A DNA stretch of 10,773 nucleotides from Candidatus Alloscillospira gallinarum (lineage in GTDB: Bacteria; Bacillota; Clostridia; Oscillospirales; Oscillospiraceae). Position numbers and translations under genes: made by a program. Below, piece by piece: positions 1 through 4,722 of the stretch. Within the stretch, counting starts at the first letter, position 1, and every line of letters starts with the position of its first letter. The stretch lies in NCBI GenBank assembly GCA_904420055.1, contig CAJFTV010000101.1, positions 1 through 10,773 of the forward strand. The letters are read 5' to 3'. The notes beneath the pieces are model-generated. The model saw only the letters and a list, made by a program, of their open reading frames with translations, had not been told where the DNA came from and ran no database searches.

Positions 1-81
1 CGCATGACCATGCTGAGATTTAATATTGACGATATGCGCCTTATATACGAAAACGACATGCGTTTTCTCAATCAGTTTTAA
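1..81 (+). CDS. pheS: Phenylalanine--tRNA ligase alpha subunit, C-terminal end (partial)
   Basis: An open frame runs from the left edge to TAA at 79-81 and gives the last 26 residues of a protein. It contains the run FNIDDMRLIYENDMRFLNQF, the usual C-terminus of PheS (IDDIRxFYENDxRFLxQF). PheS carries the catalytic core of the alpha2-beta2 enzyme that charges tRNA-Phe with phenylalanine. The start and most of the gene lie outside the window. It is followed 16 bases later by pheT, the normal pheST operon order, which makes the call secure despite the short fragment. Confidence 0.93.
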   Translation, partial: RMTMLRFNIDDMRLIYENDMRFLNQF

Positions 82-97
82 GAAAGGAGTCTGAAAA

Positions 98-2467
98 ATG
101 AATTTATCAAGAAAATGGCTCTCAGAATTCACGGATATCGCCGCAGACGACAAAGAGTACTGCGACGCCATGACGGACTCCGGCTCAAAGGTTGAGGCGG
201 TGCACCGTCCCGGAGACGAGATAAAAAATGTTGTGGTTGGCCGGGTCACCGCCATGGAGCGCCACCCTGACTCAGACCACATGTGGATTACAATGGTTGA
301 CGTGGGGCAGGGGGAGGACATTCAGATTGTCACCGGCGCACAGAATGTAAAGGTTGGAGACCTTGTCCCCGTTGCCATGCACAAATCGCTGCTGCCCGGC
401 GGCAAGAAAATCGAGAAGGGCAAGCTACGCGGCGTTCTGTCAAACGGAATGCTCTGCTCACTCTCGGAGCTTGGACTTGACCTTCATGATTTTCCCTACG
501 CAATTGAGGACGGCATATTTATAATAGAGGAACCCTGTTCCCCCGGCGACGATATCCGAGGTGTTATCGGCGCCGACGACAGCATTGTTGAATTTGAGAT
601 AACAAACAACCGTCCCGACTGTCTCTCCGTCATAGGCCTCGCCCGGGAGAGCGCCGCCACCTTTAAAACAGAGCTGCGTCTCCATACCCCGGCAGTAAAG
701 GGCAGCGGCGGCGACATAAACGAGCTTTTAAAGATTAGGATTGAAAATTCCACTCTCTGCCCCAGATACACAGGCAAGATGGTAAAAAATATCAAGATTG
801 AGCCCTCACCTACATGGATGCGTCAGCGTCTGCGCTCTGCCGGCGTGCGCCCCATAAACAACATAGTGGACATCACAAACTACGTCATGCTGGAGTACGG
901 CCAGCCCATGCACGCCTTTGACTATGCCTGCCTTGACGGCGGCGAGATAGTAGTCCGCACCGCCCGCGAGGGTGAGACCATAAATACCCTTGACGGCACT
1001 CCGCGCAACCTCACCACCGATATGCTTGTCATTGCCGACAGCCACAAGCCCGTGGGCGTGGCCGGCGTAATGGGCGGCGAGAACAGTGAAATCACCGAAA
1101 ACACAAAGTATGCTGTATTTGAGTCTGCAAACTTTAACGGCGTCTCCATCAGAAAGACGGCCATTGGCCTTAACATGCGCACCGACGCCTCCAGCCGCTA
1201 TGAAAAGGGTCTTGACCCGATGAACACACTCCCCGCCGTTGAACGCGCCTGCGAGCTTGTAGAGCTTCTCGGCGCCGGTGAGGTTGTGGACGGCACAATA
1301 GATATTGTAGCAAAAGAATATGTCCCCACGACGCTCCCTCTGGACAGGGATAAAATAAACGCGCTGCTGGGCACCGATATCTCCGAGGAGTTCATGGTAA
1401 AAACTCTTGAAACCCTTGGCTTTGCCGTAAATGACGGCGTTGTCACCGTCCCCTCATGGCGCGGCGACGTTGAGCACTACTCAGACCTGGCCGAAGAGGT
1501 GGCGCGCTTCTGGGGCTACAACGTAATTGAGCCCACAATGTTTAAGGGCGAGGCCGTAACCGGAGGATATACACCGCGCCAGCAGGCGGAGAACAAAATC
1601 GGACAGCTCTGCCGGGCAATGGGCTTTTCCGAGATTTACACCTACTCTTTTATAAGCCCCAGCGCCTACGACAAAATACTCTCCCCGGCAGAGTGTCCGC
1701 TGCGCCGCTGCGTGAAAATCCTGAACCCTCTGGGAGAGGACACAAGCGTAATGCGTACAACCTCACTGCCCTCAATGCTTGAAATACTTGGCCGCAACGT
1801 AAGCTTCAGAAATGACAATGTCATGCTCTACGAGATGGCGAGAGTTTACCGTCCAAAAGGAGACATTCTCCCGGACGAGCGCATAATTCTCACTCTGGGC
1901 GCCTACGGCGACATGGATTTCTTCCGGCTCAAGGGCTGCCTTGAGGCTGTTTTCCGGGAAATGAATGTCCAGGACGTCAAATTCGTACCAAACAGCGATG
2001 TACCGTATTACCACCCCGGCAGATGTGCAAGCGTGTTTGCCGGTGAGAAATTCCTCGGCGTAATGGGTCAGGTACACCCCACTGTGGCCGAAAACTTCGG
2101 CGTGGGCCAGTGCTACACCGCGGAAATTGATTTTTACCGCCTTGTAAAATGCATCGCTCCCGAGAAGAGCTACACCCCGCTGCCCAAGTTCCCCACCATA
2201 ACAAGGGATATCGCGGTGGTGTGCGACAACGCTGTTACCATCGCCCAGCTTACCGATTGTATAAAATCCGGTGGCGGAAAGCTGCTGAAGGGCGTACAGC
2301 TCTTTGATATATATACCGGCAGCCACATTCCAGAGGGCAAGAAAAGCTGCGCATTTTCACTTGAAATACGCAGCGACGACAAAACCCTCACCGACGAAGA
2401 GGCCGACGGCGAGGTCAAGGCAATTCTTGCAGCCCTTGAGAAAAACCTCGGAGCTGTAATAAGATAA
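98..2467 (+). CDS. pheT: Phenylalanine--tRNA ligase beta subunit
   Basis: This 789-residue protein is the normal length for bacterial PheT. With PheS it forms the cytoplasmic (alpha-beta)2 enzyme that attaches phenylalanine to tRNA-Phe; the beta subunit provides tRNA binding and editing of mischarged Tyr-tRNA. Visible domains in order: an N-terminal EMAP/OB-type tRNA-binding domain (about residues 40-150, with HPDSDHMWITMVDVG and SNGMLCSLSELG), the B3/B4 editing region (about 210-390, with RPINNIVDITNYVMLEYGQP and the SSRYEKGLDP signature), B5 (about 400-475), the catalytic-like core (about 480-680), and a C-terminal FDX-ACB anticodon-binding domain (about 695-788, beginning PLPKFPTITRDIAVV). 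ATG at 98 follows AGAAAGGAG at 81-89 with good spacing and lies 16 bases after pheS. The operon ends at a hairpin just downstream. Nothing looks damaged. Confidence 0.98.
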   Translation: MNLSRKWLSEFTDIAADDKEYCDAMTDSGSKVEAVHRPGDEIKNVVVGRVTAMERHPDSDHMWITMVDVGQGEDIQIVTGAQNVKVGDLVPVAMHKSLLPGGKKIEKGKLRGVLSNGMLCSLSELGLDLHDFPYAIEDGIFIIEEPCSPGDDIRGVIGADDSIVEFEITNNRPDCLSVIGLARESAATFKTELRLHTPAVKGSGGDINELLKIRIENSTLCPRYTGKMVKNIKIEPSPTWMRQRLRSAGVRPINNIVDITNYVMLEYGQPMHAFDYACLDGGEIVVRTAREGETINTLDGTPRNLTTDMLVIADSHKPVGVAGVMGGENSEITENTKYAVFESANFNGVSIRKTAIGLNMRTDASSRYEKGLDPMNTLPAVERACELVELLGAGEVVDGTIDIVAKEYVPTTLPLDRDKINALLGTDISEEFMVKTLETLGFAVNDGVVTVPSWRGDVEHYSDLAEEVARFWGYNVIEPTMFKGEAVTGGYTPRQQAENKIGQLCRAMGFSEIYTYSFISPSAYDKILSPAECPLRRCVKILNPLGEDTSVMRTTSLPSMLEILGRNVSFRNDNVMLYEMARVYRPKGDILPDERIILTLGAYGDMDFFRLKGCLEAVFREMNVQDVKFVPNSDVPYYHPGRCASVFAGEKFLGVMGQVHPTVAENFGVGQCYTAEIDFYRLVKCIAPEKSYTPLPKFPTITRDIAVVCDNAVTIAQLTDCIKSGGGKLLKGVQLFDIYTGSHIPEGKKSCAFSLEIRSDDKTLTDEEADGEVKAILAALEKNLGAVIR

Positions 2468-2479
2468 TCGGGAAATTAA

Positions 2480-2513
2480 AAATCCGCACCGGTGTCCTGT
2501 CCGGTGCGGATTT
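2480..2513 (+). terminator. Hairpin terminator of pheST
   Basis: A perfect 13-bp stem, AAATCCGCACCGG (2480-2492) with CCGGTGCGGATTT (2501-2513), encloses an 8-base loop and starts 12 bases after the pheT stop. The T-tract after it is short (TTTGTCCT), so termination may be partial or assisted, but stem strength and position fit a transcript end. Confidence 0.75.
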
Positions 2514-2565
2514 GTCCTATGGTCATGCGAAAACCATCATTTAAAAACTGCGGCCAGTTTTATAA

Positions 2566-2594
2566 TTGACAAGCGCCCTTTTGTAGTGTATAAT
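2566..2594 (+). promoter_or_regulatory. Consensus sigma-A promoter of the tRNA-Thr gene
   Basis: TTGACA at 2566-2571 and TATAAT at 2589-2594 match the housekeeping consensus in all 12 positions and are exactly 17 bases apart. Transcription should start near 2601, about 26 bases before the mature 5' end of the tRNA. A perfect promoter is typical of stable-RNA genes. Confidence 0.9.
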
Positions 2595-2626
2595 TCATTC
2601 GTTGCCTGAGCTTTGTCTCAATGTTT

Positions 2627-2702
2627 GCTGGTGTAGCTCAGTCGGTAGAGCAGCTGATTCGTAATCAGCAGGTCAGGTGTTCGAGTCACCCCACCAGCTC
2701 CA
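2627..2702 (+). tRNA. tRNA-Thr (anticodon CGT)
   Basis: The cloverleaf can be folded by hand. Acceptor stem: GCTGGTG (2627-2633) with CACCAGC (2692-2698). D arm: GCTC/GAGC (2636-2639, 2648-2651). Anticodon stem: GCTGA/TCAGC (2653-2657, 2665-2669) around loop TTCGTAA, so the anticodon is CGT at 2660-2662 and reads the threonine codon ACG. The variable loop has 5 bases. The T-loop is TTCGAGT (2680-2686). The 3' CCA is encoded at 2700-2702. The outermost T-stem pair (2675 A, 2691 C) is a mismatch; all other stem pairs are Watson-Crick. The gene stands alone between its own promoter and terminator. Confidence 0.97.
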
Positions 2703-2706
2703 AAAA

Positions 2707-2742
2707 GAAAGACATGACCGTTAGGTCATGTCTTTCGTTTTT
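2707..2742 (+). terminator. Intrinsic terminator of the tRNA-Thr gene
   Basis: A perfect 13-bp stem, GAAAGACATGACC (2707-2719) with GGTCATGTCTTTC (2724-2736), has a GTTA tetraloop and is followed by G and five Ts. It begins four bases after the tRNA CCA and ends the monocistronic transcript. Confidence 0.92.
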
Positions 2743-2857
2743 GTTCCGCTGTGTAAAGGCCGGCAAAATACCTTTTACGCTAATTGCAAAAATTTTAAAA
2801 CATCAATTGTAATTGTCTCTTCACTTCCGGCAAGTGTAAACGGCGGTCAATTTGCCC

Positions 2858-3115
2858 TTACCTCTTCTTTGAGCCAAATAACCCTTTTTTCTCATATTGT
2901 GCCCTGCTTACCGTCTCTACCTCATAACCGCTGTCGCCTATTACCCTTCGCAGGTCGTTATCGTCAATATCCTCCTCTGTTACAATTACTGTCTGTCCCT
3001 TTGAATGAGAAGAGCTTACCTTTTTTACCCGAAATGCGCGGCGCACTGCGTCATTTATATGCGCCTCACACATTCCGCACTGCATTCCATTCACTTTCAG
3101 TGTTATTTCAGTCAT
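2858..3115 (-). CDS. Small heavy-metal-associated (HMA) domain protein, CGMC type
   Basis: An 85-residue soluble protein with one HMA ferredoxin-like domain (about residues 3-68). The metal loop reads GMQCGMCEAH, putting the two cysteines of the CxxC site at C13 and C16. Such proteins carry thiophilic or transition metals, usually Cu(I), to P1B ATPases. The tail after the domain (YEKKGLFGSKKR) is basic and not part of the HMA fold. ATG at 3115 is preceded by AGAGG at suitable spacing. The gene diverges from the AraC/FezA-like/FezB-like operon, and both promoters carry the same TTAG-N6-CTAA element, so the protein probably works with that system. The ATPase's own N-terminal domain lacks CxxC, so this protein could supply the missing metal-binding domain in trans; that is inference. 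No clear terminator is visible in 2743-2857. Confidence 0.85.
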   Translation of the reverse strand: MTEITLKVNGMQCGMCEAHINDAVRRAFRVKKVSSSHSKGQTVIVTEEDIDDNDLRRVIGDSGYEVETVSRAQYEKKGLFGSKKR

Positions 3116-3143
3116 AATATAACCTCTTTCTCTGCAACATATA

Positions 3144-3159
3144 GTTAGTTTTTTCTAAC
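3144..3159. promoter_or_regulatory. Putative operator, TTAG-N6-CTAA site 1
   Basis: GTTAG-TTTTTT-CTAAC is a perfect 5-bp inverted repeat with a 6-base centre. It overlies the predicted transcription start of the HMA gene, where a bound protein would block RNA polymerase. The same TTAG-N6-CTAA pattern occurs twice on the facing promoter. The DtxR/IdeR iron-box consensus TTAGGTTAGCCTAACCTAA contains this same skeleton, so a metal-dependent DtxR-family repressor is one candidate. Confidence 0.6.
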
Positions 3160-3161
3160 CA

Positions 3162-3190
3162 ACTTTACCATAAATATTCTCAAAATTCAA
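3162..3190 (-). promoter_or_regulatory. Sigma-A-like promoter of the HMA gene
   Basis: Reading leftward, TTGAAT (3190-3185) and TAAAGT (3167-3162) are separated by exactly 17 bases, and TGG directly precedes the -10, giving an extended -10. Transcription should start near 3155, inside the TTAG-N6-CTAA element at 3145-3158 and about 40 bases before the start codon. Confidence 0.6.
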
Positions 3191-3213
3191 CACCTATTTC
3201 ACTTACATACATA

Positions 3214-3242
3214 TTGACATGTGCGCACAATTAGTATATGCT
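3214..3242 (+). promoter_or_regulatory. Sigma-A promoter of the AraC/FezA-like/FezB-like operon
   Basis: TTGACA (3214-3219) is a perfect -35. A 17-base spacer leads to TATGCT (3237-3242). The -10 lies inside the left arm of the large inverted repeat at 3231-3267, so promoter and operator are interleaved. Transcription is expected to start near 3249, at the centre of that repeat. Confidence 0.75.
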
Positions 3243-3267
3243 AACCATATGCGTTAGCATATACTAA
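3231..3267. promoter_or_regulatory. Large palindromic operator, TTAG-N6-CTAA sites 2 and 3
   Basis: TTAGTATATGCTAAC (3231-3245) and GTTAGCATATACTAA (3253-3267) form a perfect 15-bp inverted repeat around the 7-base centre CATATGC. Each arm is itself a TTAG-N6-CTAA element, so the site offers two near-symmetric half-operators 23 bp apart. It covers the -10 and start point of the rightward promoter. The left arm plus its right flank matches 13 of 19 positions of the DtxR/IdeR box by eye. A repressor binding as two dimers is the simplest reading. It could also form an RNA hairpin at the 5' end of the message, but no T-tract follows, so a terminator is unlikely. Confidence 0.8.
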
Positions 3268-3289
3268 CCATTTATAAGGAATGACCACA

Positions 3290-4252
3290 GTGTTTTCAGA
3301 CATGATAAAAGCAGCTAAAATCCCAAATCTTTCCCCACGTGAGTACATACAAAAAATTACTTCCATGGAGGGTCTTGAAGTCTACAGCTTCATGCTGGGT
3401 GACTCTGCCAACCTTTCTGAAATAATTGTCCCCTCCGGTAAATATGAGACCTTTTTCTGCACATCTGGCGGCCTGTACGCGGATTTTTCCGACGGCAGCC
3501 GTACCCGCCTTGGCGCGGGGGAAATAATGCTCATATCGGACACCTCCCACCTTCGGTCTGCCTGCCTTGCCCGCCCGGAAATCGGTGGAATCTTAGTGTC
3601 TGCGGACCCTAAAAAGGCGCTTTCAAGTCTTAACCAGCTGTGTTTCCTTTTAGGTGGACTGAAATTTGACACTGCCCGCGTAGGCGCCGTCATGCGCTCT
3701 CAGCGTGGCTGCGGCGTAATATCCGGCACTCCCTGGTGTGACACGGTTTTTGCTGCTCTTTCATCGATGGACAGCGGAACACAGGGAAAATACTGTGCAT
3801 TTGCGGCGGTTGAGCTTCTGTACCTCTTGTGCTGTTCCGATGCCGTGGCATTTAAACCGCAGCTGGGGTATTCGGGAAATATGGACACATTCCTGCAAAT
3901 ACGCCAGCATATAGATGAACATCTGGACGAGCCTCTGACAATCGAAAACCTCGCCAAAAGGTTTCATCTCTCCCCTACCTCTCTGAAAACAGGTTTCAGG
4001 CAGGTCTACAGTATCCCCGTGCACAAGTATATACAGCGCGCGCGAATGGAAAAGGCCTCCTCACTTTTAAAAAGCACTCGCCTGTCAATTCTTGACGTTG
4101 CAATATCCGTGGGCTACAGCGGCACAAGCCAGTTTGTCGCTGTTTTCAAGCGCACATATCATATGACTCCGTCACAATACCGATCCAAAAACAGAAAAAT
4201 TTTGTCTGACTCCGGCGATTTGTGTCTGAAACAGAGCGAAAACAAAAAGTAA
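3290..4252 (+). CDS. AraC-family transcriptional regulator of the metal locus
   Basis: About 320 residues. The C-terminal ~100 residues (about 201-300) are a double helix-turn-helix AraC/XylS domain, with LTIENLAKRFHLSPTSLKTGFR as first HTH and LSILDVAISVGYSGTSQFVAVFKRTYHMTPSQYR as second. The N-terminal ~190 residues form a ligand-sensing region that loosely recalls AraC regulators of siderophore genes (PchR/YbtA type); no effector is evident. Start choice: ATG at 3281 directly abuts AAGGA (3276-3280), leaving no spacing, whereas in-frame GTG at 3290 lies 9 bases from it and is preferred; ATG at 3302 is too far. It is the first gene of the operon, 52 bases before the microprotein gene, and probably controls its own operon and perhaps the divergent HMA gene. 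Whether it or another repressor binds the TTAG-N6-CTAA sites is not decided by the sequence. Confidence 0.88.
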   Translation: MFSDMIKAAKIPNLSPREYIQKITSMEGLEVYSFMLGDSANLSEIIVPSGKYETFFCTSGGLYADFSDGSRTRLGAGEIMLISDTSHLRSACLARPEIGGILVSADPKKALSSLNQLCFLLGGLKFDTARVGAVMRSQRGCGVISGTPWCDTVFAALSSMDSGTQGKYCAFAAVELLYLLCCSDAVAFKPQLGYSGNMDTFLQIRQHIDEHLDEPLTIENLAKRFHLSPTSLKTGFRQVYSIPVHKYIQRARMEKASSLLKSTRLSILDVAISVGYSGTSQFVAVFKRTYHMTPSQYRSKNRKILSDSGDLCLKQSENKK

Positions 4253-4304
4253 AGTATTGTATACTTAAAATTCCAAAGAGTTTGCCGATAAGGAGGTATT
4301 TTCT

Positions 4305-4385
4305 TTGAAACAACACCGTATCTGGGCCTGGGGCGCCGTTATATGCATGATAATGGTGATGATTACAGGCTATAAGCGCAAATAA
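4305..4385 (+). CDS. 26-residue single-span membrane microprotein
   Basis: TTG at 4305 follows AAGGAGG (4290-4296) with an 8-base gap, one of the strongest ribosome-binding sites in the window, and opens a 26-codon frame ending in TAA at 4383-4385. The peptide starts MKQHRIWAWGAV, continues with a methionine/isoleucine/valine-rich hydrophobic stretch (about residues 6-21, including a cysteine at 14), and ends GYKRK. Basic residues on both sides of one short hydrophobic span suggest a membrane-inserted peptide. It lies between the regulator (52 bases upstream) and the FezA-like gene (20 bases downstream) in the same orientation, so it should be co-expressed. Its function is unknown; a small regulatory subunit or stabiliser of FezA-like/FezB-like proteins is a guess from position only. 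The strong SD and the TM profile are the reasons to call it real. Confidence 0.72.
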   Translation: MKQHRIWAWGAVICMIMVMITGYKRK

Positions 4386-4405
4386 TTTATAGGAGTGATA
4401 AACTG

Positions 4406-4675
4406 ATGAGCATTTACAAAAATCTGGCCCTGTTTGCAGGCGGCGTGCTGCTTGGCTCTGCGGGCTTTAAGCTCCTTGCCAGCAAAGACGCAAAAAAAGT
4501 ATACACCCACGCGACAGCTGCGGCTCTTAGAGTAAAGGATTCAGTAATGCAGACTGTGACAAACGTCCAGGAAAATGCAGCTGATATTCTGGCGTCAGCT
4601 AAAGATATCAACGAAGAGCGCGCGGCACAGGACACCATAGTTGAGGACACGTCCCCTGATTCTGCCGGGGCTTAA
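4406..4675 (+). CDS. Small membrane-anchored protein, DUF6110/FezA-like
   Basis: An 89-residue protein. A short hydrophobic N-terminal segment (about residues 6-25) is rich in small residues in a glycine-zipper arrangement (AGGVLLGSAGFKLL). It is followed by the conserved-looking SKDAKKVYTHATAAALRVKD and a long, probably helical amphipathic region (about 35-75, VQENAADILASAKDINEERA), then an acidic tail. The pattern matches the DUF6110/YtxH-like proteins that accompany P1B-6 ATPases and, as I recall it, the membrane protein FezA required for ferrosome formation in C. difficile. ATG at 4406 lies 10 bases after AGGAG (4391-4395). The next gene is the FezB-like ATPase, separated by a terminator hairpin. 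A structural or membrane-shaping role in an iron compartment is inference; family membership is from remembered sequence pattern, not a search. Confidence 0.8.
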   Translation: MSIYKNLALFAGGVLLGSAGFKLLASKDAKKVYTHATAAALRVKDSVMQTVTNVQENAADILASAKDINEERAAQDTIVEDTSPDSAGA

Positions 4676-4682
4676 TGGCAGC

Positions 4683-4711
4683 GAGAGCCGCAGGCGCGGC
4701 TCTCTTTTTTT
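4683..4711 (+). terminator. Intra-operon intrinsic terminator (attenuator) before the ATPase gene
   Basis: A perfect 9-bp GC-rich stem, GAGAGCCGC (4683-4691) with GCGGCTCTC (4696-4704), has loop AGGC and is followed at once by seven Ts (4705-4711). It starts 8 bases after the FezA-like stop. The ATPase SD, GGAGG (4712-4716), begins on the very next base after the T-tract. It should end part of the transcripts after the FezA-like gene and let the rest read into the ATPase, and it may also protect the upstream message 3' end. Confidence 0.85.
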
Positions 4712-4722
4712 GGAGGCTTCAT

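Noticed and set aside
2621..2812. Rightward 63-codon open frame across the tRNA
   Set aside because: It starts just before the tRNA, reads through the cloverleaf and terminator, has no SD and resembles no protein.
2728..3117. Rightward 129-codon open frame opposite the HMA gene
   Set aside because: It is antisense to a clear HMA protein with a good SD and begins inside the tRNA terminator.
4252..4266. Small inverted repeat AAGTAT-TGT-ATACTT after the AraC gene as a terminator or operator
   Set aside because: Six A/T-rich pairs with a 3-base loop and no T-tract are too weak to support either.
4675..4722. Upstream in-frame ATG overlapping the FezA-like stop codon (TAATG) as the ATPase start
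   Set aside because: The extra 16 residues would be encoded by the terminator hairpin and its T-tract and have no SD, whereas ATG at 4723 has GGAGG 6 bases upstream and begins the HMA-like fold.
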